Notes under the pieces: model-generated
Seen by the model: only the letters and a program-made list of their open reading frames with translations
Database searches by the model: none
What the model was told of the DNA's origin: nothing
Shown here: positions 10,842-18,542 of the stretch, piece by piece
How positions within the stretch are numbered: the first letter of the stretch is position 1
Layout of the letters: every line of letters begins with the position of its first letter
Assembly: GCF_001653515.1 (NCBI RefSeq)
Contig: NZ_LYOY01000029.1
Coordinates: 1,704,161 to 1,768,160 of the forward strand
Direction: 5' to 3'
DNA: 64,000 bases
Source: Streptomyces sp. ERV7
GTDB taxonomy: Bacteria; Actinomycetota; Actinomycetes; Streptomycetales; Streptomycetaceae
Program-made: the position numbers and the translations under genes

Positions 10842-10921
10842 TCGACTGCGGATCGTGCGTGGTTGCCCGCGCCCACGCGGCGGAGCCGCACCTGGCACCG
10901 CCCCGCGCCCCTATGGGGCGC
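10842..10921. repeat. Dispersed intergenic repeat with terminator hairpin
   Basis: The space between the convergent gad and PadR genes carries a Streptomyces-type intergenic element. Bases 10842-10872 match 63961-63991 at about 26 of 31 positions, and 10871-10911 resembles 7981-8027 (CGCGGCGGAGCCGC followed by CCCCGCGCCCCT). The end forms a perfect hairpin, GCGCCCC at 10905-10911 with GGGGCGC at 10915-10921, overlapping the PadR stop and probably terminating both genes. Confidence 0.7.
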
Positions 10922-11513
10922 TCTCGTCCGCCAGTACCCCCACGAACGGCTCCCCCTCGCCCCTGAACGTGTACGCGCCGGACTCGATCCTGGTGATCAG
11001 GCCGCCCGTCCACGCCGCCTCCGCGTCCGCCGAGTGGACCCACATGTTCATGATCTCGCCGATGTGGCCGAGCGACTCGGGGCCCTCCTCGGGGGTGTAG
11101 TACTCCGTCACCCGGGTCCGCCAGCCCGCCAGCCGCTCCAGGCGGTCGCGCAGCAGCGCCACCACCTCCGTGCGCGGCAGGTCGACCATGAAGCCGATCG
11201 CCGCCGAGAGCATGTCCATCTTCTGGTCGTACGAGGTCAGCGCCGCGCGCAGCAGCTTCAGATACTCCTCGCGGCCCGCGTCCGTCAGCTCGTACTCGGT
11301 GCGCGGCGGGCCGCCCGCCGTACTCGGCGCGATCTCGTGGGCGTGCAGCACGCCCTCCTTCGCCATCTGTTTGAGGGCGTGGTAGATCGAGCCGGGCTTG
11401 GCGTTGGACCACTCGTGGGCGCCCCAGTACTCCAGGTCGTTGCGGACCTGGTAGCCGTGCGCCCGGCCGTGCTGGCGGATCGCGCCGAGGACGAGGAGTC
11501 GGATCGCTGACAT
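10911..11513 (-). CDS. PadR family transcriptional regulator
   Basis: A 200-residue repressor-like protein. The N-terminal winged helix has the PadR signature: MSAIRLLVLGAIRQHGRAHGYQV, KPGSIYHALKQMAKEGVL, and the wing RTEYELTDAGREEYLKLL. The C-terminal half (Vir_C-like, helical) resembles subgroup 1 PadR proteins that dimerise through coiled helices. ATG 11513 gives the conserved start; the frame extends 31 codons further without conservation. The gene is convergent with gad and lies downstream of the aldehyde dehydrogenase gene on the same strand. Target and ligand are unknown. Confidence 0.88.
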   Translation of the reverse strand: MSAIRLLVLGAIRQHGRAHGYQVRNDLEYWGAHEWSNAKPGSIYHALKQMAKEGVLHAHEIAPSTAGGPPRTEYELTDAGREEYLKLLRAALTSYDQKMDMLSAAIGFMVDLPRTEVVALLRDRLERLAGWRTRVTEYYTPEEGPESLGHIGEIMNMWVHSADAEAAWTGGLITRIESGAYTFRGEGEPFVGVLADESAP

Positions 11514-11563
11514 GCGCGTCAGCCTATGACCTCGACCGTTCGCGAGAGCAACCAGCTGGTCGC

Positions 11564-13021
11564 TCAGAACGGGAACAGGCTCCTCCCGTGCTGCACGGAG
11601 ATCCACTTCTGGGTGGTGAACGCCTCGATCGTCGAGTCGCCGTTCAGCCGCCCGAGCCCGGAGTACTTCTCGCCGCCGAACGAGACCAGCGGCTCGTCCT
11701 GGATGGTCGAGTCGTTGACGTGGATCATCCCGGTGACGATCCGCTTGGCGAACCGCACACCCCGCTCCACGTTGGCGGTGTGGACGGCGCCGCTCAGTCC
11801 GTAGGGGCTGTCGTTGGCCATCCGTACCGCCTCCTCCTCACCGTCGAAGGAGAGCAGCAGCACCACCGGGCCGAAGATCTCCTGCCGCAGCAGCGGGGAG
11901 TCCTCCGGCAGCCCGGTCAGGACGGTCGGCTCGACCAGGCTGCCGCGCGTACGGCCCCGTACCAGCGCGGTGGCGCCCTCGGCGAGGGCCTGGTCGACCA
12001 GCGAAGTGAGCGCGTCCGCCTGGAAGTTGTTGATGACCGGGCCGATGTCGGTGGCCGGGTCGGCCGGATCGCCGGTCTTGAGGGCGGCTACGCGCGCGCA
12101 GAACTTCTCGGTGAACTTCTGCTCGATACTCCGGTCCACCAGGACCCGGTTGGCGGCCATACAGACCTGGCCCTGGTACACGAAGCGGCTGAAGACCGCC
12201 GCCTCGACCGCGTAGTCGATGTCCGCGTCGTCCAGGACGACCAGCGCGCTGTTGCCGCTCAGCTCCAGGATGGCCCGCTTGAAGTGGCTGCCCGCGACAG
12301 CGGCCACATGGCGGCCGGTGCGGTCGGAGCCCGCGAACGAGATCACCTTGGGCACCGGGTGCTCTATCAGCGCGTCGCCTATCTCGGCGATATCGGTGAC
12401 CAGCACGTTCAGCAGCCCGGCCGGCAGGCCCGCGTCCTCGAAGATCTTGGCGATCAGGCCGCCGCCGACCACCGGCGCGTTCTGGTTCGGCTTGATGACG
12501 ACGGCGTTGCCGAGCGCGAGGGCCGGCGCGACCGACTTCAGGGTCACCAGGAAGGGGAAGTTGAAGGGGCTGATCACCCCGACCACGCCGACCGGCAGCC
12601 GGTAGACGCGGTTCTCCTTGCCGTCGACGGGCGAGGGCAGGATCCGGCCCTCCGGCCGCACTGCCAGCTGTATCGCCTCGCGCAGGAACTCCTTGGCGAG
12701 GTGCACCTCGTACCCGGCCTTGAGGCGGGTGCCGCCCAGCTCGGTGACGATCGCCTCGATGATCTCCGGTTCGCGCTCCTCGGTGATCCGCAGCGCGCGC
12801 TCGAAGACCAGTCTTCGGCTGTACGGGTTGGTCTCACCCCAGCCGATCTGGGCGCGCTCGGCCGCGCGATAGGCCTCGTCGACCTCGTCCACCGTGGCGA
12901 CCGTGATGGCGGCGAGCTTCTCCCCGTTGTACGGATCGAAGTCGATGATGTCCCACGACCCGCTGCCGGTGCGCCACTCGCCGTCGATGTACTGGTGGGC
13001 CAGGTCGGTGAAGAAGGACAT
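11564..13021 (-). CDS. Aldehyde dehydrogenase family protein (benzaldehyde/vanillin dehydrogenase type)
   Basis: NAD(P)-dependent oxidation of an aldehyde to the acid. The 485-residue protein has catalytic Cys287 in FVYQGQVCMAANR, general base Glu253 in LELSGNS, the SPFNFPF region, and KPNQNAPV of the cofactor site. The GQVCMAANR signature is that of bacterial benzaldehyde and vanillin dehydrogenases, so an aromatic aldehyde is a reasonable but unproven substrate. ATG 13021 (MSFFTDLAHQYIDGEW) is the conserved start; upstream codons in frame belong to antisense of the XRE gene. Followed by the PadR gene 50 bp downstream. Confidence 0.9.
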   Translation of the reverse strand: MSFFTDLAHQYIDGEWRTGSGSWDIIDFDPYNGEKLAAITVATVDEVDEAYRAAERAQIGWGETNPYSRRLVFERALRITEEREPEIIEAIVTELGGTRLKAGYEVHLAKEFLREAIQLAVRPEGRILPSPVDGKENRVYRLPVGVVGVISPFNFPFLVTLKSVAPALALGNAVVIKPNQNAPVVGGGLIAKIFEDAGLPAGLLNVLVTDIAEIGDALIEHPVPKVISFAGSDRTGRHVAAVAGSHFKRAILELSGNSALVVLDDADIDYAVEAAVFSRFVYQGQVCMAANRVLVDRSIEQKFTEKFCARVAALKTGDPADPATDIGPVINNFQADALTSLVDQALAEGATALVRGRTRGSLVEPTVLTGLPEDSPLLRQEIFGPVVLLLSFDGEEEAVRMANDSPYGLSGAVHTANVERGVRFAKRIVTGMIHVNDSTIQDEPLVSFGGEKYSGLGRLNGDSTIEAFTTQKWISVQHGRSLFPF

Positions 13022-13143
13022 GCCATCCCTTACTGCTGCCACTGCGCCGCCACCGTGTCCGTCGCGAACGTGTTCGTCGTCGCGTCCACTGTGTCCCCCG
13101 CTTCTGGTACACAACCCTGATGTGACGTCATCGTACTGACGTA

Positions 13144-14007
13144 TCAGATGAGTTGGAGTAGTCCACGGAGAAGATCGCGGCTCTCCTCCGGTCCCGGACT
13201 GTCCTTCTGGAGCCGCTCCATCGCCCGGTCGTACTGGGCGACCTCCTCCGGCTTGTCCAGATAGAGGGAGCTGGTGAGCTGTTCCAGATACACGATGTCG
13301 GAGAGGTCGGACTCCGGGAAGCGCAGCAAGGTGAACGCCCCGCTCTCGCCCGCATGCCCGCCGAAGCTGAACGGCATCACCTGGAGGGTCACGTTCGGCT
13401 GCTCGGACACCTCGATGAGGTGCTTCAACTGGCCGCGCATCACATCCCGTTCGCCGTACGGGCGGCGCAGTGCCGCCTCGTCCAGGACGGCGTGGAACCT
13501 CGGGGCGCGCTCGGAGACGAGGGCCTTCTGGCGCTCCAGGCGCAGCGCCACCCGGCGGTCGACCTCCGCGTTCGACCCGTTGGGCATACCGCGCCGGACG
13601 ACCGCGTGGGCGTACGCCTCGGTCTGCAACAGGCCGTGGACGAACTGCACTTCGTAGATCCGGATGAGCGAGGCCGCGCCCTCCAGACCGATGTACGTCT
13701 GGAACCAGCCGGGCAGCACATCGCCGTAACTGTGCCACCAGCCCGCGATGTTGGCCTCTTTCGCGAGCCCCAGGAGCGACGCGCGCTCGGCGTCGTCGGT
13801 GACCCCGTAGAGCGTCAGCAGGTCTTCGACATCCCTTGCCTTGAAGCTCACCCGCCCCAACTCCATACGACTGATCTTCGACTCCGACGCCCTGATCGAA
13901 TACCCGGCGGCCTCACGGGTAATGCCCCGGGACTCGCGCAGGCGCCTGAGCTGTGAGCCCAGCAGAATGCGCCGGACCACCGACCCGCTCGACTCTCCTG
14001 CGGTCAC
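13144..14007 (-). CDS. XRE family regulator with DUF5753 (WhiJ-like)
   Basis: Helix-turn-helix protein of the abundant Streptomyces WhiJ-like class. The HTH covers LGSQLRRLRESRGITREAAGYSIRASESKISRMELGR; the rest is the DUF5753 domain with WWHSYGDVLPGWFQTYIGLE, LLQTEAYAHAVVR and LTLQVMPFSFGGHAG-like strands. GTG 14007 is preferred because GGGGAGGG precedes it; an in-frame start at 14037 adds ten residues. It is divergent from an HATPase gene and near a DUF397 gene, the standard three-gene set of this family. A 23-bp motif in the intergenic region recurs upstream of the DUF397 gene and is the likely operator. Confidence 0.88.
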   Translation of the reverse strand: MTAGESSGSVVRRILLGSQLRRLRESRGITREAAGYSIRASESKISRMELGRVSFKARDVEDLLTLYGVTDDAERASLLGLAKEANIAGWWHSYGDVLPGWFQTYIGLEGAASLIRIYEVQFVHGLLQTEAYAHAVVRRGMPNGSNAEVDRRVALRLERQKALVSERAPRFHAVLDEAALRRPYGERDVMRGQLKHLIEVSEQPNVTLQVMPFSFGGHAGESGAFTLLRFPESDLSDIVYLEQLTSSLYLDKPEEVAQYDRAMERLQKDSPGPEESRDLLRGLLQLI

Positions 14008-14318
14008 TTCGCTGTCCCTCCCCAACCGACGGTGCACGGCAGTCTGCCACCAAAACGCTTCACCCCGTACTCAATCGATTACGGAAATGGTCAAGCTCCG
14101 AAATCGGCCTCGGGAAGAAATGAGCAACAATCACCACGGGGTTGGACAGGTCTGGCACGTGCACGTGCATCTGCCCTTGCATCAGGAGCGGGCATTCGGA
14201 ACCATGGTCCCCGCGCACCTGCGTGCTCGTCTTGTGTCCTGCTGTGCCTAGCGTGATGTTCTGCTGTACGCCACGTTCGCCTGTACCGCCACGGCCGCGA
14301 ATCCCGGGAGTGCCTCGC
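14008..14318. promoter_or_regulatory. Divergent promoter region of the XRE and ATPase genes, with motif at 14159-14181
   Basis: A 311-bp non-coding stretch with a locally AT-richer part (14065-14140). Bases 14159-14181 begin GTGCACGTGCAT and end TTGCA; the same 23-bp element occurs on the minus strand at 15268-15246 with 20 of 23 identities, upstream of the DUF397 gene. A shared site in front of two genes of one regulatory set is what an operator for the WhiJ-like protein would look like. Confidence 0.55.
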
Positions 14319-14822
14319 ATGGGGACGAATGGATCGACCATGCTGGAGCCGTTGGAGCCTTTAAGGCAGGCCCTCCCGCCCATCGACCCGTCCGCCGTGG
14401 CCAGTTCCGCTTCGTGCGCGCTGCCCGCCCGCTATGAAGCCGTGCGCGGGGCCAGACAGTTCACCAAGAAGACCCTCGGCCAGTGGGACCTCTCGGAGCG
14501 CTTCGACGAAGTGGCCCTGGTCGTCTCGGAGCTCGTCACCAACGCCCTGCGCCACGCGCTGCCCGCCGACACCGCCCGCGAGTCCGACGCGCCGCCCGTG
14601 CGGCTGCATCTGATGCGCTGGACCAGCCGGCTGGTGTGCGCGGTGCGCGACCCCAGCGTGGACAGCCCGTCCTCGCCCGGCTCCGACGACTGCGACGCCG
14701 AGTCGGGGCGCGGCCTGTTCCTGGTGGACTCGTTCAGCGACTCCTGGGGCTGGCACCCGCTCACCGGCACGCTGAGCGGCAAAGTGGTCTGGGCCTTGTT
14801 CCGCCTCCAGCCGGCCGACTGA
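14319..14822 (+). CDS. HATPase_c_2 ATP-binding protein (anti-sigma-factor-kinase-like), partner of WhiJ-like regulator
   Basis: A 167-residue stand-alone GHKL ATPase of the RsbW/SpoIIAB type. The N box is VALVVSELVTNALRHALP, and the G1/G2 region is ESGRGLFLVDSFSDSWGWHP. Between them is a short strand pair, RLHLMRWTSRLVCAVRDPS. Such proteins are paired with XRE-DUF5753 and DUF397 proteins throughout Streptomyces; whether they bind sigma factors is not settled. ATG 14319 (MGTNGSTMLEPL) matches the usual N-terminus of the family; a GTG at 14310 is an alternative. It is transcribed away from the XRE gene. Confidence 0.85.
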   Translation: MGTNGSTMLEPLEPLRQALPPIDPSAVASSASCALPARYEAVRGARQFTKKTLGQWDLSERFDEVALVVSELVTNALRHALPADTARESDAPPVRLHLMRWTSRLVCAVRDPSVDSPSSPGSDDCDAESGRGLFLVDSFSDSWGWHPLTGTLSGKVVWALFRLQPAD

Positions 14823-14852
14823 GACCGGCGCTTCCCCCCCCGTACGGCATGA

Positions 14853-14872
14853 GGGCCCCCATGTGGGGGCCC
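14853..14872. terminator. Bidirectional hairpin between ATPase and DUF397 genes
   Basis: GGGCCCCC (14853-14860), a 4-nt loop, and GGGGGCCC (14865-14872) form an 8-bp GC stem between two convergent stop codons. Confidence 0.65.
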
Positions 14873-14927
14873 GTTCGCATGTCGGGGCCCGATCGGGCGG
14901 CGGGCGTCGGCGCGATACGGAGCCTGA

Positions 14928-15146
14928 TCAGTCGGTGATCAGGTGGTCGAACTCGCCGTCCTTGATGCCGAGGAGCATCGCCTCGATCTCCGCGCGCGTG
15001 TAGACCAGCGCGGGTCCGTCGGGAAACGTCGAGTTGCGGACGGCAACCCTTCCACCCGGCAGTCTGGCGAACTCCACACAGGTTCCCTGGGAGTTGCTGT
15101 GCCGGCTCTTCTGCCAGACGACACCCTGAAGCTCTGTTGCCGCCAT
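14928..15146 (-). CDS. DUF397 domain-containing protein
   Basis: A 72-residue protein made of one DUF397 domain: VVWQKSRHSNSQGTCVEFARLPGGRVAVRNSTFPDGPALVYTRAEIEAML. These small proteins act with XRE-DUF5753 regulators and HATPase partners in Streptomyces development and antibiotic control; this one completes the trio at 13.1-15.2 kb. ATG 15146 is the first Met before the domain; no strong Shine-Dalgarno is visible. It is convergent with the ATPase gene. Its upstream region contains the 23-bp motif shared with the XRE/ATPase promoter. Confidence 0.87.
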   Translation of the reverse strand: MAATELQGVVWQKSRHSNSQGTCVEFARLPGGRVAVRNSTFPDGPALVYTRAEIEAMLLGIKDGEFDHLITD

Positions 15147-15245
15147 GCCGTTGTACGCGTGGTGCAAGGTCGCTCCCGGGGGATGTGCAGGCGTGCATCT
15201 GTGAAAGGTCAACTGCCCCGGATCATAGCCGTGTTCATGTGCGCC

Positions 15246-15268
15246 TGCATGAGCATATGCACGTGCAC
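15246..15268 (-). promoter_or_regulatory. Second copy of the GTGCACGTGCAT motif, upstream of the DUF397 gene
   Basis: Read on the minus strand from 15268 to 15246, this differs at only three of 23 positions from 14159-14181. It lies 100 bp before the DUF397 start. A partial copy (GTGCAG..GTGCATCTG) lies nearer the gene at about 15185-15201. Confidence 0.5.
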
Positions 15269-15407
15269 GCGCGGTACTCGGGCCGTTACAGGCATTCCAC
15301 CGGGTTGGACTACTCGTCCACTGGGTATAGACGCGTCCCGCGCCCCCCTGGTTCACGCGCTGGTAGCTTGACGCGTCCGGAAACCGTCGACGCAAGGGGA
15401 ATGCGCA

Positions 15408-15905
15408 GTGCGCAGGCATGTACGTACCGGGGCGGGCGCCGTGGCCCTCGCCTGTCTCGCCCTGGCCGGGTGCTCCAGCTCGGACGGCGGCGACAAGCCC
15501 AAGGACAAGAGCACCGGCGGCACCGGGCAGAGCGCGAGCCCCGGCGCGAGCGGCGGCTCCGGCAACGGGAGCAGCGGCGGCACGGTGGCCGCCAAGGACA
15601 TCGCCGGAGCGTGGGCGGCCGTCCTGAAGGGCAGGCCCACCGCCCTGGTGATCAGCGGTACGACGGTCGCGCTCGGCGGCGAACACACGTGCAGCGGCAC
15701 GGTCAGCGACAACGGCATGGCGATGATCGAGCTGAAGTGCGCCGACGGCAACACCGACCGCGCGGCGGGCATGCCGTCGCTGAGTGCGGACCGCAAGAGC
15801 CTCACGGTGAAGTGGGAGGGCGGCACGACCGACACCTTCACCAAGTCGGAGCTGGACGGAAAGCTGCCGACGGGCGTCCCGACGGCGGGACTGCCCACTC
15901 CCTGA
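15408..15905 (+). CDS. Small secreted lipoprotein, function unknown
   Basis: A 165-residue predicted lipoprotein. Basic residues RRHVR, a hydrophobic stretch AVALACLALAGC with lipobox LAGC (Cys at about 23), then a Ser/Gly/Lys-rich linker and a compact domain beginning DIAGAWAAVLKGRPTALVISGTTVAL. Two further cysteines (HTCSG and LKCAD) could form a disulfide. GTG 15408 follows AAGGGGA with good spacing; an ATG at 15401 is in another frame. I do not recognise the family. The C-terminal TDTFTKSE-like strands suggest a small beta-sandwich. Confidence 0.75.
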   Translation: MRRHVRTGAGAVALACLALAGCSSSDGGDKPKDKSTGGTGQSASPGASGGSGNGSSGGTVAAKDIAGAWAAVLKGRPTALVISGTTVALGGEHTCSGTVSDNGMAMIELKCADGNTDRAAGMPSLSADRKSLTVKWEGGTTDTFTKSELDGKLPTGVPTAGLPTP

Positions 15906-15936
15906 CCCGTGACCCGCCCCCAGAAGTGACTTCCCG

Positions 15937-16140
15937 TCAGGGACTTCCCTGGCGGGACGGCGCCCCGCCGTCCTTCACGGCCATCGGCGGGGCGGGCGAG
16001 GCGAGCGCCTCCGAGAGCTCCTCCAGGGTGTGGAGCAGCAGCCCCGCGCCTTTGCGTACGACCCGGTCGGAACGGTCGGGCGCCACCTCGCCGTCCCACG
16101 CGGCCAGCGCCTCCTCCACCTCGCCCCGTTCACCCCCGGA
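15937..16140 (-). pseudogene. C-terminal remnant of an unidentified minus-strand gene
   Basis: About 65 codons ending in SEALASPAPPMAVKDGG and a stop at 15937 have the strong G/C third-position bias of real Streptomyces coding sequence (EVEEALAAWDGEVAPD, then a leucine-rich helix). Upstream of about 16140 the frame continues only as antisense to a polymerase fragment, where the bias is lost. The 5' part of the gene is therefore missing. I cannot assign a family from the tail alone. Confidence 0.5.
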
Positions 16141-16452
16141 TACGCGTCCACCAACGCCCGCGCCCGGGGCCGCTTCACCCGCAACTTCGTCGTCCAGGGC
16201 AGCGCCGCCGACTGGGCCCTGCTGCTGCTCGCCGCCCTGCGACAGGAGCTCGCCACCGCCGGTATGCGGGCCGAGCTGGTCTTCTTCCAGCACGACGAGG
16301 TCATCGTGCACTGCCCCGAGGCCGAGGCCCCCCGGGTGGTGGAGGCGATCCGTACGGCGGGCGCGCTGGCCGGCCGGATCGCCTTCGGGGAGACCCCCGT
16401 GCGGTTCCCCTTCACGACGGCGGTGGTGGAGCGCTACTCGGAGGCGAAGTGA
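16141..16452 (+). pseudogene. C-terminal remnant of a family A-type DNA polymerase (3'-5' exonuclease/polymerase homologue)
   Basis: About 100 codons match the end of the Streptomyces bifunctional 3'-5' exonuclease/DNA polymerase: GRFTRNFVVQGSAADWALLLLAAL, then the motif C region FFQHDEVIVHCP with the catalytic HDE, and the end RFPFTTAVVERY. The rest of the polymerase (exonuclease domain, fingers, motif A) is absent. The frame stays open upstream to about 16030 but reads antisense there. Only the last fifth of a normal protein remains, so it is almost surely inactive. Confidence 0.75.
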
Positions 16453-16522
16453 GGCGCCGCCCGGCGAGGTGCCCGAGGTGCCCCGCCGGGCCGAGCCGCC
16501 GCGCGGCCGGCAGAGCACAGCG

Positions 16523-16564
16523 GTCGGCGCGGTGGCTAGCGCAGTCGGTGCGGTGGCTAGCGCA
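16523..16564. repeat. Two-copy 21-bp tandem repeat over a gene's stop codon
   Basis: Units 16523-16543 and 16544-16564 differ at one base. The second unit contains the stop codon (16557-16559, minus strand) and last codons of the membrane protein gene; the first is a downstream duplicate of the same 3' end. Confidence 0.85.
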
Positions 16565-17798
16565 GCGTGTCCCACTTCGGGTCCAGGGCTATCGCCTTCA
16601 GCTGGGACATCGTCAGTGCGGGAGTGGCGCGGGTCGCCGGGGAGTTCTGGTTGCCCGTGTTGAACGCGCTGATGACCACGCGGAGGTCGTTCTTGCGGAT
16701 CGTGTCCACCGTCCACCACACCACGCCCGCGCCGCCCTTCTCGCCCGGGCGCTGCTCCTCCCCGACCCGGGTGCCGTCGGGGAGCGTCGACACCGTGCCC
16801 TGCAGGGGCACGTCTCCCATGCCGGGCTGGACGTTCATGCCGACCAGGCTCCTGCCCTTGCCGTCGTCCACGACCACGAACGCATAGCCGCCCTGGTTTC
16901 CCTGGTCGACGACCTTGAGCCCCTTCGGGAGCGAGGCGACCAGCGCGTGCTGCATCGAGCCCCCGCTCGGCTCGCCGGGCGGCACCGGCTCCCGGCGCGG
17001 CACCTTCGCACCCGCCATGGTCGTCTTCCACACCTCGGCCGTGACCAGCGTCTTCATCTGCGAACCGGTCAGCGGCGGATCGACGCGCGTTATCTCCGCG
17101 CCCTTCTCGGCCGGCGCGTTGTGCTCGCTCGCATCGACCAGCACGCCCTTCGGGGTGATCAGCGTGGCCCGCCAGTTCTTCGTCTCCTCGCGGCGGTCCG
17201 GGTACTCGTACCCCTGGAAGAGCATGAACCGCGAGCCGTCGGGCAGCACTTCGGCCGCGCAGTGGTCGTAGTCCGTGATCGCCTTCGACGGGCAGGTCAC
17301 ATACTGGGCGGCGCTCTGGCCCGCCGGGTCGATCGTGCTCAGCGAGATCCCGATCGCCCCCTTGCCCCTGCCGTCGTCGAAGACGACCGACGCGGTCGGC
17401 GTCGTGGACTTGCCGCCCGGGCCACCCGCGCCCCCGCCCTGCTTCTGGCTGGTCTTCCCCTGCGGGAGGAGCGAGATCAGATTCTTGATCATCTGCTCGG
17501 CACTGACCGACACGCCGTCCGGGAGCGTCGACTTGGGCGGCGGCGCCACCGACGCGGCCGCGCCGCCGGAGCCCCCGGAGCCGCCGGAGGAGCCACCGAC
17601 AAGCCCGCCCGCCCAGGCTCCGCCGAGGCCGACCACGGCCAGCGCCACCACACTGCCGGTCACCGTGGCGGCCCGGCGCCGGGCCACCCGGCGGCGGCCG
17701 CTGGTCAGGGCGCCGTCGAGCAGCGCGCGGCTGTCCTGCGGAACGAAGCCGTCGCCGGTGCTGCGCATCGCGTCACCGAGCTGGTCTTCAAAAGGCAT
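16557..17798 (-). CDS. Single-pass membrane protein downstream of a SigE-family sigma factor
   Basis: A 413-residue protein: cytoplasmic N-terminus (about 1-45, FEDQLGDAMRSTGDGFVPQDSRALLDGALTSGRRR), one membrane helix (TVTGSVVALAVVGLGGAWAGGLV), a Gly/Ser linker and a large extracytoplasmic domain with two related halves. Both halves contain a DGR/DGKGR..G....VQPG-like strand, a cysteine- or Gly-flanked LPDG(S/T)R hairpin and a long basic ending. The position directly after an ECF-type sigma gene and the topology suggest a sensor or anti-sigma role, but no zinc anti-sigma motif is visible. The stop codon lies in a 21-bp tandem repeat. Confidence 0.75.
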   Translation of the reverse strand: MPFEDQLGDAMRSTGDGFVPQDSRALLDGALTSGRRRVARRRAATVTGSVVALAVVGLGGAWAGGLVGGSSGGSGGSGGAAASVAPPPKSTLPDGVSVSAEQMIKNLISLLPQGKTSQKQGGGAGGPGGKSTTPTASVVFDDGRGKGAIGISLSTIDPAGQSAAQYVTCPSKAITDYDHCAAEVLPDGSRFMLFQGYEYPDRREETKNWRATLITPKGVLVDASEHNAPAEKGAEITRVDPPLTGSQMKTLVTAEVWKTTMAGAKVPRREPVPPGEPSGGSMQHALVASLPKGLKVVDQGNQGGYAFVVVDDGKGRSLVGMNVQPGMGDVPLQGTVSTLPDGTRVGEEQRPGEKGGAGVVWWTVDTIRKNDLRVVISAFNTGNQNSPATRATPALTMSQLKAIALDPKWDTLR

Positions 17799-17857
17799 GG
17801 TGGAACCCCACTCCTCGCTTCGTGGTCAGTGGTTGGTGGCTCTTGGGTCGTGGTGCT

Positions 17858-17913
17858 CGGTCAGTGGTGCCCGGTCGGTGGTGCCCGGTCGGTGGTGCCC
17901 AGTCAGTGGTGCC
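17858..17913. repeat. Minisatellite: four 14-bp units between sigma factor and membrane protein genes
   Basis: Units start at 17858, 17872, 17886 and 17900 (consensus CGGTCGGTGGTGCC with G/A and C/A variants). Degenerate copies extend on both sides (17824-17857 and 17914-17931). The array fills the 132-bp spacer between the two cotranscribed genes. Confidence 0.85.
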
Positions 17914-17930
17914 CGGTTCGCGGTTCGCGG

Positions 17931-18479
17931 TCAGAGCGCGGCGAGTTCCGCCAGGCTGCCGCCCAGCTGTTCGCGCAGCTTCGCCAGCGCGCGCACCGAG
18001 CGGGTGCGGACCGCGGCCGAGCTGACCCGCATCGCCTCCGCCGTCTCCTCCACGCTGCGGTCCTCCCAGTACCGCAGGACCACGACCGCGCGGTCCTTGG
18101 GTGGGAGCCGCGCGAGCGCGGCGAGCAGGGCGAGCCGCAGCGCCGGGTCCCCGTCCGTGGTGACGGGCCGGTCCGGCAGCTCCCCGAGGGGCCGTTCGTC
18201 GGCCGAGCGCCTTCGCCGGTGGGTGAGGAATGTGCGCACGAGGATCGTCTGCGCGTATCCCGCGGGATTGTCGATCCGGGACATCCGGCCCCACACCGCG
18301 AACAGCCGCCCCAGCGTCTCCTGCACGAGGTCCTCGGCGAGATGAGTGTCTCCGCTGGTCAGCAGGCACGCTGCACGGAACAGATGGTTCGTGCGCCCGG
18401 ACGCGAACTCAAGGAACTCATCCGTGCGTGCTTGACGTGCTTGTTGTCTCGGCTGCCTCTGCTGCCCCGGCCTTCTCAT
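17931..18479 (-). CDS. RNA polymerase sigma factor, SigE family (ECF)
   Basis: A 182-residue sigma-70 family protein. Region 2 is FLEFASGRTNHLFRAACLLTSGDTHLAEDLVQETLGRLFAVWGRM, with the DLVQET core-binding signature. Region 4 is LARLPPKDRAVVVLRYWEDRSVEETAEAMRVSSAAVRTRSVRALAKLRE, with the -35 recognition helix. The long basic N-terminus MRRPGQQRQPRQQARQART is unusual. This SigE subgroup usually lies next to a membrane protein gene, as here. The regulon is unknown; the spacer to the downstream gene is a 14-bp minisatellite. Confidence 0.88.
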   Translation of the reverse strand: MRRPGQQRQPRQQARQARTDEFLEFASGRTNHLFRAACLLTSGDTHLAEDLVQETLGRLFAVWGRMSRIDNPAGYAQTILVRTFLTHRRRRSADERPLGELPDRPVTTDGDPALRLALLAALARLPPKDRAVVVLRYWEDRSVEETAEAMRVSSAAVRTRSVRALAKLREQLGGSLAELAAL

Positions 18480-18542
18480 GCTCTCCCCCGACCCCTTGAC
18501 CTCCCCTACACCTCATTGACGCGCTGGGGGTCCGGGAATGTT

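Noticed and set aside
17858..17913. Short array as possible CRISPR
   Set aside because: Units are 14 bp, directly adjacent and without spacers; no cas gene nearby.
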